A stretch of DNA of 64,000 nt from assembly GCA_029255685.2 (NCBI GenBank), contig CM055315.2:76909681-76973680 (forward strand), read 5' to 3'. This DNA is from Silene conica (taxonomy: Eukaryota; Streptophyta; Magnoliopsida; Caryophyllales; Caryophyllaceae). Positions within the stretch are counted from its first letter, which is position 1. Each line of letters begins with the position of its first letter. Below the pieces are notes generated by a model that did no database searches, was not told the DNA's origin, and was given only the letters and a program-made list of their open reading frames with translations. This document shows, one piece after another, positions 44,960 to 57,016 of the stretch. The position numbers were made by a program, and so were the translations under genes.

Positions 44960-46014
44960 ATCATCCGTGAAAGTGATGAAATACTATAGCCTTCTCGTGC
45001 GTTGATCGACATAGGGCCACATACGTCCGTATGTATGAGTCCTAATAGGTCGGCAGCGCGCATTCCAACACCTTTGAAGGAAATACGAGTCATCTTACCG
45101 ATGAGACATGATTCACACGTGCCATATGATTCGAAATCAAAGGCTGAGATAGCTCCATTCTGTATGAGCTGTTTTACGCGTTTCTCATTTATGTGTCCCA
45201 TACGACAATGCCATAGGTAAGTTTGGTTTTTGTCACCTACCTTTAATATCTTATTATTCACATGTAATATTTCAGTGGTTTGATCTAAAACATAAATTCC
45301 ATTCATGGAAACTGCCTTGCCATAAATCATATTGTGTAATGAGAAAATACAACTGTTATTTTCTATTACAAATGAAAAACCAAGTTTGTCAAGCGCAGAA
45401 ACTTTAATAATGTTTTCGGACAAACAAGGAACATAATAACAGTTATATAAAGATAACTCGAATCCACTTGGAAGCTGGATCACGTATGTTCCCCTCGAGA
45501 CTGCAGCAACACGTGCTCCATTCCCGACACGCAGGTCAACCTCACCCTTGATGAGGGGTTCTTGGTTTCGGAGGCCCTGCACATGATTACATAGATGAGA
45601 ACCACAACCAGTATCTAGTACCCAAGTTCCGTAACTTGCATGGTTAATCTCAATCATGTGAATAAAAGAAGAAGAAGACATACCAATAGGAGTAACGCGG
45701 CCTGCCTTAATGTCCTCACGATACACGGGGCATGAGCGCCTCCAATGCCCAGTCTTGTGGCAATGGTGGCATTCCATGCTAGTATCCTTGCTCTTTGTTT
45801 TGCCCTGTGAGTTGCTCGACTCACCTGGCCCACTCTTAGTAAATCCTGACTTCTTAAACTTGGGCTTGCCTACTGTTAGGTCGCCCTGAGCTTTAGCTTT
45901 ACCCTTACCCTTACCCTTACTGGAGATCATGAGAACATCTTGCTTCACGCTCCCACTTAATTTCAGATCCTTCTCGGTCTGTACGAGAAGGGAGTGGAGC
46001 TCATGAGGAGTCTT
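44956..46014 (-). pseudogene. gag-pol: Element II Gag C-terminus, protease, pre-integrase
   Basis: In frame with the Gag start but after a TAG. A basic linker is followed by a zinc knuckle (CHHCHKTGHWRRSC), the retropepsin site WVLDTGCGSHLCNH, the HHCC region (LWHCRMGHINEKRV) and the first integrase Asp (HTDVCGP). The frame is lost at the 1-bp deletion. Confidence 0.9.
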
Positions 46015-46605
46015 CTACATGTCGTTCATGTAATAGTTTGCCCTAAAGAGGGCGAACCCATCATGAAGTGAATGAAGCATTCGATCAACGATTATGTTCT
46101 CACTGATCTTGCAGTTTAGGGCCTCCAGTTTTTCGATATTCTCAATCATGTGAAGAATATGTGGGCTAACCGCTTGGCCCTTCTGGAGTTTCGCCTCAAA
46201 GAAGCGACAAGTATGCTCATAAGAAACGATTCTCGGAGCTTTTGAGAATTCGTTAGTGAGCGTGGTGAAAATCTTGTTTGCACCATGGGTTATGAAGCGT
46301 CTTTGCAAATTGGATTCCATTGCATAGATAAGTACGTTCTTTATCGCACCCGCTTCCATGACGAAGTCGCTATGAGCGCGAACATCGTTAGCTCTAGCTC
46401 CAGTTCCTGGGTGTGCCGGAATGGGCTCAGTTAAGTACTTGAGCTTTCCGTCAGCAATGGCAGCATTCCGTAGTGCTGCCTCCCAGTCAGAGAAGTTTGA
46501 CCCATCATTCCTCAGTCTAGTAGACTGATTCATGGAGTCCATGAAGGCTTTTAGCCAGGATTCACGTGCTAGCTTGGCACTTGGCATTGGGTCTTCACCA
46601 GCCAT
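46015..46605 (-). pseudogene. gag: Element II Gag N-terminus (196 codons)
   Basis: Starts MAGEDPMPSAKLARESWLKA at 46605 and carries the UBN2-type Gag region. A TAG (AAG in element I) ends it. In this family Gag and Pol are one frame, so the stop alone would abolish Pol. Confidence 0.92.
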
Positions 46606-46672
46606 TAGTTATACAGCAGTTTAATTTGAACGTGTTCTACACTGAAAAGAAGATAAAACTGAACCATATAAG

Positions 46673-47666
46673 TGTTGGGGCTGATGTCCTTGACAATTAA
46701 GTACAATGACTTATTAAATCTCTTTAAGGATCACAAGGGCATACTACAGTATTATTACCAGTTGATCCACGTTTATCAATAACGGTTGGCTTGCTAGATA
46801 AGTTTGACGTTATTGTCATACGGATGACGGTGATCAACTGGTCCCTATACGTCACACCAATAGGACACGTTTGAGAGATGTGAAGGTATGAAAATACAGT
46901 CACATTTATGTCGAATATGACTAAACAGTTAGTCAGAGGTATTGACTATTAAATTAGTCAATAAGATGTTGAGATTATTATTTAATACGGATTAAATAAT
47001 TTTAGCTAATACGGATTACATGATTAATTCGTAAATTAAATATAAACGGTTATATTTAATTAAATATTGTATTCGCGAATTAATACAAACTGTTATATTA
47101 ATTTGGGTAATTATACAATATCGTTTTTATCAGACCATTATTAATATATCGACTGTATTAATATCTGATAACATGTTACGATTTATAAATAAAACCCGCG
47201 AATAAATTTTAGCTAAATGGGTCGAATCACGAATTAGAATAAGGTAAGAGTGGAAAGTCCACTCCTACCCTATTCGAAATTTCGGCCGAATGTAGTACAT
47301 AAGGAGAAGACTTCTCCTTATGTCAGATACTCTTGTTTCACTGTAAAAACAAATCTCAAGGAAAATTAGGGTTTTGAGAGCACTCTTCTCCCAAAACCTC
47401 AGATCTCACATCTAAAACCTCAATAGCTCTCCCTATATTGCAAGGCAGTTGGAGAGGATTTCTAGCACACGCGGCATCGTCTTAATCTAAGTCTTGGGTG
47501 CAAGTTATAGGAGGGAATTTGCGTTAATTCCTGTTCTTAGGCCTTTCGCACAAGGACTAAAGGTTGTACTCTATTCATGTTTTATTTATCTTATGACTAT
47601 AATCACAACTGTATTTTTCATTATAATCCTGCAAGTTTAGGGCGAATACATGCTTTATTCCCCACA
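46673..47666 (+). repeat. 5' LTR of element I
   Basis: TGTTGGGGCTG to TTCCCCACA, then ag and the PBS. Confidence 0.96.
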
Positions 47667-47668
47667 AG

Positions 47669-47680
47669 TGGTATCAGAGC
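47669..47680 (+). other. Primer binding site of element I (tRNA-iMet)
   Basis: TGGTATCAGAGC, two bases after the LTR. Confidence 0.95.
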
Positions 47681-49458
47681 CAGGCCATGAAAATTTTACT
47701 TTTGTGTTTTTCATAAGTTTTAAAATCTGAAAATTCGTGTGCTGTCGCTGAGTCGGTCGATCGACCCCTTGTTGATGTCGGTCGACCGCCTCCTGTGTAA
47801 TTTTCTGTTTCGAAAGTTTTTCTTTTGTGAGTAATCGATCTTGTTTTTCGATTCCTGTTTACATATTGTTAATTAATCGATATTCTTGACAATATGTGAA
47901 CCCTTGTTGATGTTAATTTTGATTTACTTGTTTTAATCAAAGTTTAAAAGGTAAAAACTTGTTTTGATTTCAAAAGGTGCAGCGTTTTGCGTTTTCTGAA
48001 ATTCGTTTTTACTGCCTGTTGGTCGGTCGACCAATTTTGCTGTTGCAGAAAGTTTCTGTTTCTCGTCTGGAGGTCGGTCGACCACTTGTTTAGGTCGGTC
48101 GACCTCCTCCCCTGTAACAGACTCGTTTTTTTTTATTTTTCGAAAATAACATGTTTTATTTTCACATGGCCTTCAGTAATATACTATATACGGAAATAGT
48201 ATATTATTAATTTTGTGAAACGGTTCACCCTCGTTTGATACATATTATTTTAAAACGGTTTAAGATAATAGGATTATAAATTTATTAAAATTGGGTGATT
48301 AAAACGGTATAATCACATAATTTTAATCCCGTAAGGTGGTTTGGTAAAAATTTATTAATCATAATAACAGTATTATGTCATGCATGAATTTTATTTAGTT
48401 GATGCATTTTATTTATCGTCTTGTTGAATACCTTGTGAATGCTTTCAATAACGTATTTACTTTTGCAAACGGTTGTAACTTAGTGTGGCCTTAGTAGATT
48501 GTGTTACCGTAATGATGGGACACAGTCTTGCTTGTAATTATGAGATCTTGTATCTCCGTTTTGGGTTTTTGCCATGTAATTACGTTTGTATTTAAATTAG
48601 AATGTAAATAGGGTTATATTTGTAATTTAAATTAGTAATTTTGTGAAGACCAAAGACGGAGACCAGATGCTCACTCCCGCTGCAAGGACCAAGATGGAAC
48701 ATCAAGACAAGCTTCTAGGGTCCAACGGTGGATTCCAAGTTGTTTTATGTTTATTTTGGTAGGATAGGCCACACTAGGACTTTTATTTATGTTTATCGTA
48801 TTTATCTTATGCTTTCATCGATAATAGCTTGCATCATATTCCGCCTAAAACCAAACCACCTATAACATGCCTGAAAACTGACTCATGTAGAGGTTACGCG
48901 TTAGTTTTCTGTGACAATATAGATGTCACATGTCAATTGAAAAGCCATCACTTTATTTCATTCATTCACGCATATGCTAGATATTAGTTCACTTAAAATG
49001 GATAAATATAAGTTGATGGGGTCTTCCTCGTATAACCAAAAATTGAGACTAGTCTTTATAAATCAGACTCCCATGAATCCCTTCTTCGTCGGTAGGCATA
49101 ATATGACCCCTTCTACGTCGGGTAAGCGGGAACAGATGATTTATTTTATCTCAACATCATGGTCACTCGATACTATCTAGCGACTAAGATGGACTAATAG
49201 ATAGGATTTACAGAAATCTATCGACCAAGAGTTCCAACGGTGGAATTAGCCAAACTGTGGGCTTATCAATATACGGAAATTGAGTCTTGGGATCATTTAT
49301 ATAATTCTTGAGGGAGATCAATTATATAAATGCATGAGTCTACAAGTTTAAATACAATTTAATATAGACTTAAATCACAACAATGAGTTGCTTATACGGT
49401 TTTTGCTTTATCTTCTTTTCAGTGTAGAACACGTTCAAATTAAACTGCTGTATAACTA
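47681..49458 (+). other. Leader of element I with paired GGTCGACC palindromes
   Basis: Untranslated, AT-rich, 1.8 kb, homologous to the II leader at 58016-59742. Palindrome centres fall at 47762.5, 47783.5, 48028.5, 48079.5 and 48100.5; two pairs are 21 bp apart. Confidence 0.75.
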
Positions 49459-50475
49459 ATGGCTGGTGAAGACCCAATGCCAAGTGCCAAGCTAGCACGT
49501 GAATCCTGGCTAAAAGCCTTCATGGACTCCATGAATCAGTCTACTAGACTGAGGAATGATGGGTCAAACTTCTCTGACTGGGAGGCAGCACTACGGAATG
49601 CTGCCATTGCTGACGGAAAGCTTAAGTATTTAACTGAGCCAATTCCGGCACACCCAGAAACTGGAGCTAGAGCTAACGAAGTTCGCGCTCATAGCGACTT
49701 CGTCATGGAAGCGGGTGCGATAAAGAACGTACTCATCTATGCAATGGAATCCAATTTGCAAAGACGCTTCATAGCCAATGGTGCAAACAAGATTTTCACC
49801 ACGCTCACTAACGAATTCTCAAAGGCTCCGAGAATCGTTTCTTATGAGCATACTTGTCGCTTCTTTGAGGCGAAACTCCAGAAGGGCCAAGCTGTTAGCC
49901 CACACATTCTTCACATGATTGAGAATATCGAGAAACTGGAGGCCCTAAACTGCAAGATCGGTGAGAACATAATCGTTGATCGAATGCTTCATTCACTTCA
50001 TGATGGGTTCGCCCTCTTTAGGGCCAACTATTACATGAATGACATGAAGAAGACTTCTCATGAGCTCCACTCCCTTCTCGTACAGACTGAGAAGGATCTG
50101 AAATTAAGTGGGAGCGTGAAGCAAGATGTTCTCATGATTTCCAGTAAGGGAAAGGGTAAGGGTAAAACTAAAGCTCAGGGCGACCTAACAGTAGGCAAGC
50201 CCAAGTTTAAGAAGTCAGGATTTACTAAGAGTGGGCCAGGTGAGTCGAGCAACTCACAAGGCAAAACAAAGAGCAAGGATACAAGCATGGAATGTCACCA
50301 TTGCCACAAGACTGGGCATTGGAGGCGCTCATGCCCCGTGTATCGTGAGGACATTAAGGCAGGCCGCGTTACTCATGTTGGTATGTCTTCTTCTTTTATT
50401 CACATGATTGAGATAAAACCATGCAAGTTACGGAACTTGGGTACTAGATACTGGTTGTGGTTCTCATCTATGTAA
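49459..50475 (+). pseudogene. gag: Element I Gag and start of protease
   Basis: Starts MAGEDPMPSAKLARESWLKA, has the UBN2-type region to about residue 230, a basic linker and the knuckle CHHCHKTGHWRRSC at 279-292. A 1-bp insertion near 50415, seen against element II, shifts the frame just before the protease active site, and the frame ends 20 codons later. Gag itself is complete up to there and could in principle still be made. Confidence 0.88.
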
Positions 50476-50932
50476 TCATGTGCAGGGCCTTTGAAACCAC
50501 GAACCCCTAATCAAGGGTGAGGTTGACCTGCGTGTCGGGAATGGAGCACGTGTTGCTGCAGTCTCGAGGGGAACATACGTGATCCAGCTTCCAAGCGGAT
50601 TCGAGTTATCTTTATATAACTGTTATTATGTTCCTTGTTTGTCCAAAAACATTATTTCAGTTTCTGCGCTTGACAAACTTGGTTTTTCATTTGTAATAGA
50701 AAATAACAGTTGTATTTTCTCATTACACAATATGATTTATGGCAAGGCAGTTTCCATGAATGGAATTTATGTTTTAGATCAAACCACTGAAATATTACAT
50801 GTGAATAGTAAGAGATTAAAGGTAGGTGACAAAGCTCAAACTTACCTATGGCATTGTCGTATGGGACACATAAATGAGAAACGCGTTAAACAGCTCATAC
50901 AGAATGGAGCTATCTCGGCCTTTGATTTCTAA
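50476..50932 (+). pseudogene. pol: Element I protease to pre-integrase remnant
   Basis: Compared with II, a CGA-to-TGA change near 50491 and a GAA-to-TAA change at 50930-50932 bound an open stretch (from 50579) with SGFELSLYNCYYVPC and LWHCRMGHINEK. Confidence 0.85.
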
Positions 50933-51784
50933 TCATATGGCACGTGTGAATCATGTCTCATCGGTAAGATGACTCGTAATTCCTTCAAAGGTGTTGGAAT
51001 GCGCGCTGCCGACCTATTAGGACTCATACATACGGACGTATGTGGCCCTATGTCGATCAACGCACGAGAAGGCTATAGGTATTTCATCACTTTCACGGAT
51101 GATTTGAGTGGATATGGCTATGTCTACTTAATGAAGCATAAAAGTGAATCCTTTGACAAGTTCAAAGAATACCAGAATCGGGTGCAGAACCAACTGGGAA
51201 GAAAGATTAAAGCACTATGTTCTGATCGTGGTGGTGAGTATCTTTCACACGAGTTTGATCAACACCTTAAAGACTGTGGCATCGTGCTACAGTTGACTCC
51301 ACCTGGAACACAACAATTAAATGGTGTGTCCGAACGGAGAAATCAGACTTTACTTGATATGGTTCGATCCATGATGAGTCACACCGTTGTGCCTGATTCA
51401 TTGTGGGGCTATGCTCTTTTGTCGGCCGCTCTAATACTTAACCGAAGTCCGTCTAAAGCTGTTGACAAGTCTCCATACGAATTATGGAAGGGAACGGTCC
51501 CTAACTTGTCCTTTATTCGGGTTTGGGGCTGCGAGGCATATGTCAAGTGGAGACACGAGGATAAGCTCGGCCCGCGATCGGTCAAGACATACTTTATAGG
51601 CTATCCAAAAGGAACGTTTGGTCATTACTTCTACTCGCCAACCGAACAACGTGTTTTTGTTGCGGCTAGTGCGACGTTCTCGAGAACAAGTCGAGTAATA
51701 GAACCTTCGATTTATCGGAGGTTCAAGAACCAACTACCGAGCAACCATTGGAGGAAACAGTTCCTTCAACCGAGGCTGCGGTAG
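50933..51784 (+). pseudogene. pol: Element I integrase remnant
   Basis: HTDVCGP, CSDRGGEY and NGVSERRN give the DDE residues; the family Arg before S-D-R is Cys here. Near 51680 a 16-bp deletion between short direct repeats (ttct) shifts the frame; the last 35 codons are noise. Confidence 0.85.
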
Positions 51785-51996
51785 ATATTCCTGAGGAACC
51801 TAGGAGATCGGGAAGAGTCTCCATTCCTCTGGACAGATACATTGGTATGGTCGAGGAACATGATATGGATGACGTCTTACTCCTAGAGGGTAATGAACCC
51901 TCAACCTATAAAGGTGCCATCACCAGTTCTGACTCAAAGCTATGGCTAGAAGCCATGCAATCCGAGATGGACTCCATGTATGAGAACAACGTGTGA
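51748..51996 (+). pseudogene. pol: Element I integrase-RT linker remnant
   Basis: After the 16-bp deletion the family linker resumes (EEPRRSGRVSIP, SDSKLWLEAMQSEMDS) and ends at a TGG-to-TGA change. Confidence 0.85.
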
Positions 51997-52002
51997 GATC
52001 TT

Positions 52003-52536
52003 GTGGACCTACCTGCAAAGGTACGCCCCCTTCAATGCAAATGGCTTTACAAGATAAAGCATGCCGTGGAAGGTAAACAAGATATCCACAAGGCAAGACT
52101 AGTTGCAAAAGGTTTCACCCAAGTGTCAGGCTTGCACTATGATGAGATCTTTGCACCCGTAGTCATGCTACGTTCCATTCGGATTATCTTAGCGATAGCC
52201 GCATTTCATGACTATGAAATATGGCAAATGGACGTTAAAACCGCCTTCTTAAACGATTATTTGGAGGAAGAGTTGTACATGGTACAACCCGAGGGTTTTA
52301 TTGATCCAGCACATCCTAAGAAGGTTTGCAAGCTTAAGCGTTCCATCTATGGACTTAAGCAAGCATCACGGAGTTGGAATCATCGCTTCGACCAAGTGAT
52401 AAAAGAGAATGGATTCGTTCGATCAGTCGAGGAACCATGTCTCTATATCAAGTCGAGTGGGAGCAAGATTGTATTCCTAGTACTGTATGTCGACGACATA
52501 CTCTTGATTGGGAATGACATACCTCTCTTATCTTAG
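52003..52536 (+). pseudogene. pol: Element I reverse transcriptase remnant, first half
   Basis: RT fingers and palm with MDVKTAFLND and the catalytic YVDDILLIG; stops at a TCG-to-TAG change. Confidence 0.88.
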
Positions 52537-53142
52537 GTTAAAGCATGGTTGAAAAACCATTTCCAGATGAAAGATCTGGGAGAGGCACAAAGAATTTTGG
52601 GCATCCGTATCTACAGGGATAGATCACGACGGATGTTGTCTCTCAGTCAGGAGTCTTACATAGATAAGATTCTAGAGAGATTCAGCATGACGAACTCCAA
52701 GAAAGGGTTCCTTCCTATGACTACTGGGCTTCACTTGAGCAAGTCTCAAGAAGCTAAGACATTGGAAGAGAAAGAGCGCATGAGTCGGATTCCTTATGCT
52801 TCGGCTATAGGATCGATCATGTATGCCATGATATGCACACGTCCAGACGTTGCATATGCATTGAGTATGACCAGTCGATTCCAAGCTCATCCAGGTGAAC
52901 AACACTGGATGGCCGTGAAAAACATTCTTAAGTACCTACGGAGGACTAAAGATTGGGGATTGACTTATGGAGGCGACTCAACGCTCTGCACCACGGGATA
53001 CGAAGATGCTAGCTTCTAAACGGATCGAGATAACTCGAAATCTCAGTCTGGATTCGTTTTTACTCTCAATGGCGCTACTGTCAGCTGGAAAAGTTCTAAA
53101 CAGAGTGTTACAGCAGATTCTACGACTGAGTCCGAGTACTAT
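52537..53142 (+). pseudogene. pol: Element I reverse transcriptase end and RNase H start
   Basis: Open from 52549 with the RT thumb and connection, a CAA-to-TAA stop at 53017-53019, then RNase H in the same frame up to TESEYY, where the gypsy-like element is inserted. Confidence 0.85.
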
Positions 53143-53339
53143 TGTAATACTCCGTACCTTACCTTAATATTATTTACTATATTAGCGTGTTGATATTTCT
53201 TGGGCATTTATATTCGAGGCATTCATGTTCCAAGTTAATGTTTTGTTAACGTCTGTGTTCCAAGTTCGCGTGAGTGGGATTGTTTATCACCTGACTGTGG
53301 TTGAACTTCGGGACGAAGTTCATTTTAAGGGGGGAAGAC

Positions 53340-54413
53340 TGTAATACCTCGAAAACTTAGTCTCGATAATTGTTTTACGATGTTAGGTAGCTATGTTTAA
53401 GTAGTTATCAAGTCATATGACTATGTCGTTATGAGGGTTCGATCCTTAGACCTTTAGCACAATGACTATGTCGATATGGGGGTTCGATCCCTGGACCTCC
53501 AGCACGTCGGCATGGGCCTCGTTATGCGTGCCTTTACCCAAGCCCACGGCTGATTTCAGAATTAAGTCACAAACCCTATCATAAGACCTATGCCTGCCGT
53601 CATCTTTTACCTCTTTTCGAAACCCTAAGACTTACCCTAATTCCCTTTCAAACACCTCTAGCACACAGCCGTCATAGCAGAGAATACATGGGTGGTTTTC
53701 ACGGTGGTCATAGGGCAGGCTAAGGGTGGTCGAAATAGATCAGAAATAGGTATGTCAACACGTCTTTCTTTCTTCATAGCGTTTTCCTGCGTTTTAATTC
53801 AACAAATTCAATCGTGTAATGTTATGTATAAGTTTTGATTTTCAAGTAATGTTAATCTATGATGTTGAGAGTCGTGATTTGACCATAGTCGTACCACCAT
53901 GGACCACTTAGGACCACCGGTCGTGGGTGTCTAAGGCTGTTGTCGCAATTCGCGTTTTTTTTATATTTCAGAACAGGGGTTGAACGTGTGATGTTTATGT
54001 ATGTATTTGATATACTTTTTGTACACGGTTGGTTCTGGGTATTCGAGTACTGGGTTGGTGGTAGTCAGGGGGTTTGGGTGGTGGTTATCGTGGTGGTTAA
54101 GGGTGGTGTATGTCCTTATATTGGCGGTTTGCGTTTAGGTGGTTGGCTGCGTTAAAACAGAACGACTGGAGGTGTTGGGTTTTGTATGCGGGTTTTGGCG
54201 TCGTGGGTGGTATTCGTCAGCCACTGACTCCCTCCCTGGAACCACCGTGGCTCAGAGGCGAGCCTGGTGGTGCCGGTGGGGAAGGCAGGGGCTACGGTTG
54301 TTGTTAGGGGCGGTGTTTGACAGGGTGGTAGCAGGCTGTTTCGGTGTTTTCGCGAAATCGTTGGGCTGTTCGTTTTGGGCGAATTGTTACGTGATTATAT
54401 TTGTTTGTATTGG

Positions 54414-54454
<41 letters not shown>

Positions 54455-55814
54455 CATTATTAATGTTATTATTAATGTTGTAATGTAAGTTGTATGGTTT
54501 TTATATCGTATGAGCTTATAATTGTTCGATAACTTAATTAACGAAGTAACAAGTATTATTATTGGTATTATTTCATTATCATTCTTTTAAGTATTATTCA
54601 TATTATTACTAATATTAATTGTCATTGTTGCCTTTATAAATATTTTACTACTAGTATTAAAAATATTGTGTTGGTGTTAGTAGTAAAGTAAATTATTTTA
54701 TTAGCTATTGTCGTTTGTGATGCTTGTTATCATTTTGTTATTAGTATTAATATATGTTGTGTCTATGGTTAATTAATTAAATCATCGTTATTATGGGTTC
54801 TATAATAATTGTTTAAATTAATCATATGACATATTTGGTAAGTCTATATTTAGTAAGTTATACTTGACTAGTGGTGATTGATACGACTAAGGAGTTAATA
54901 TTAGTTGGTAAATATATATGAGTATGTCGATATATATATTTACAATGTGTGATAAGTGTATCACTTGTGAACATGATAGAATAAATGTGGTAGTGTTTGA
55001 TGGTCTGGTTAGCAATTGATATTAAGTACTATTGATAGGAACTGTGTTCGAGGTGGAACGATTCTAGCAGCTGTTCGGTTGTCATTCTGCAACTCCAGGT
55101 AGGGGAATACTACGTATATGAGATGTGTAATCTGTTATTTGGTTGATATTAATCATGTTCATCTATAATGTTACATGATTGGTATATTGTGATATATAAT
55201 TCTGTGATATGACATGGTGCGGAGATAAAGGGTCTGTGTTTGGTGCGGAGATAAAGGGTCTGTGTTTGGTGCGGAGATAATGGGTCTTGTGATTGGTGCG
55301 GATATAATGGGTCTTGTGATTGGTGCGGAGATAATGGGTCTTGTGATTGGTGTGGAGATAATGGGTCTTGTGTTTGGTGCGTGCGGAGAAATTGGGTCTT
55401 GTGATTCGGAGTGGAGATGATCGACTTTCTATTTATAGTAATGTGGTTTATTAGCTGTTTTACCTACTCAACCTCGCGGTTGACCCTGTGTATTCGTGTG
55501 ACACCTACGATGATCCGGAATGGGGAGTAGATTCTACAGGAAAGAGACAGACGAACCAGGAGCTGGGACTGGAATGTGAGATGCGGACTTGAGACCGACT
55601 TAGATCTACATCACATATAGAGTAGTCGTCAATTGTGCTTTTATCTTCTATGTAATTCTGTAATAACAAAAGTTTAAATTCTATCGGTTTTATATAAAGT
55701 ACTTTGTATTGTTTTACTTTGTTATTCACTACCTCGGGTTTTTCCGAGATGGTAACAGCTCTGTTTACTCGAGAATGTCTTGCTAAAGGCTCTTGAATAA
55801 ATGGGGGTGTTACA
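53340..55814 (+). repeat. 3' LTR of gypsy-like element (2475 bp)
   Basis: TGTAATACCTCG to GGGGGTGTTACA. It contains a 45-bp tandem pair (53417-53461, 53462-53506), a TTA microsatellite (about 54417-54452) and a 27-bp repeat array. Confidence 0.85.
55216..55406 (+). repeat. About seven 26-28-bp repeats in the gypsy-like LTR
   Basis: Unit ggtgcggagataatgggtct plus tgtgattt or tgtgtttt. The first two units read aaag where the later ones read aatg, so at least two subtypes expanded separately. Confidence 0.9.
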
Positions 55815-56153
55815 ACTATGCCGCCTCAGAAGCAGCTAATGAAGCAATATGGATGCGTCAATTCTTACAAGGACTATCAGTAGTGCCTAGTTCGAATGAC
55901 CCAATCACCGTTTATTGTGATAATAAAGGTGCCATCTTCCAAGCTAATGAGCATAAGTCTAGCAACAAGGCTAGGCATGTACAACGGAAAGCTCATCTAA
56001 TCAGAGATTACGTGGAGCAAAAGGAGATTTTCATTGATAAGATCGCTACGGATGACAACATATATAGCTGATCCTCTCACTAAAGCATTACCACGTGATA
56101 AGCATGAAGGGCACATTCATTCCATGGGAATTAGATGTGTTCCTAAGTTGTAG
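55815..56153 (+). pseudogene. pol: Element I RNase H C-terminus and pol stop
   Basis: The frame resumes after the target duplication (ASEAANEAIWMRQFL, YCDNKGAIF). A 4-bp insertion near 56060 disrupts the ADPLTKAL tail motif; the natural TAG is at 56151-56153. The intact site for CACTA-2 overlaps this stop. Confidence 0.88.
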
Positions 56154-57016
56154 TACTCTTTTATGAATTCATGTAATAATTCATTTTCTCGTGTACTCTA
56201 TTCAACCTCATTATTATGATATATAATGTTTTGTTTTTCATGTGGAATTGTACGCCAATTTTGAACACCACAAAGTGAACTGAATTACATTACATCGTTT
56301 TAGTCCTTGATTACCCACTTGAGCTGATAACTCAGGTAATCATTTTGGGACGTTGGTTGATGGTGGGTTCAACGAGCCATAAGTCACGCGGATGACTGAC
56401 CAATCACAAAGGCGAGTTATACGGATATCTCGTAGGACACCCCATGACATCGTTATGGAGTCCTAAATGTTTTATAACATTGGGTGCCAGGTCGTGGATA
56501 GGACCTCCATAGTGTTCCTTAGAGTCGAGTCTTTTGACTTTCAACTGTCTCTTGAGATTAAGGCAGATTTTGGGTAACTTTGGTTTCTTTCCCACGGTCA
56601 TCGTAACAGGGACCAAGAGGATTTTTTCTGGTTTATTTCATGCTGCACGATATCGGCAGGATTCGAGCTGAGGGAAATATCCAAACCCTTATCAGGATTT
56701 TATCATTTCTCAGGGCTACTCGAGGAGTAGTAACTGAAATGCATGGCCATGCTCGAATACAGATTCGTTTTATCAGTTAAGTTACTCTCTAGTCGGGGAA
56801 ACCACTCTTGATACAGATCGCTTGTGAGATACGACCTTTGCGAATGCGGATTTGCAAATTGTCTTACATTGAGTGGGAGAAATTTTAAAAGGATATGAGA
56901 ATCGGTTATCACACGTACACTTGTACGGACAAGTGGGAGTTTGTTGGAGCCTTGTGTCCTCCACATGTAGTGTGATAACGTCATTGCACATACCCTTGTA
57001 CGGACAAGTGGAAGAT
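56154..57016 (+). other. 3' non-coding domain and duplicated PPT of element I
   Basis: Homologous to the 3' region of II. Module CTTGTACGGACAAGTGGGAG with a following ttgttggag occurs at 56920-56949 and again, as the true PPT and LTR start, at 56995-57024. Confidence 0.75.

Larger units (their letters stand above)
53143..55814 (+). mobile_element. Internally deleted gypsy-like LTR element (2672 bp)
   Basis: Target duplication actat (53138-53142, 55815-55819). The 5' end TGTAATACTCCG corresponds to the start of the intact LTR at 53340 (TGTAATACCTCG). About 180 bp of 3' internal sequence and a PPT (aaggggggaagac) come next, then one full LTR. The 5' LTR and nearly the whole interior were therefore deleted after insertion. 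The TGTAATAC...GTGTTACA ends and the PPT suggest Ty3/gypsy (inference; no coding part remains). Confidence 0.85.

Noticed and set aside
53417-53506. Two ggttcgatcc words like tRNA B boxes
   Set aside because: There is no A box or cloverleaf, and they are part of a 45-bp tandem repeat in an LTR.
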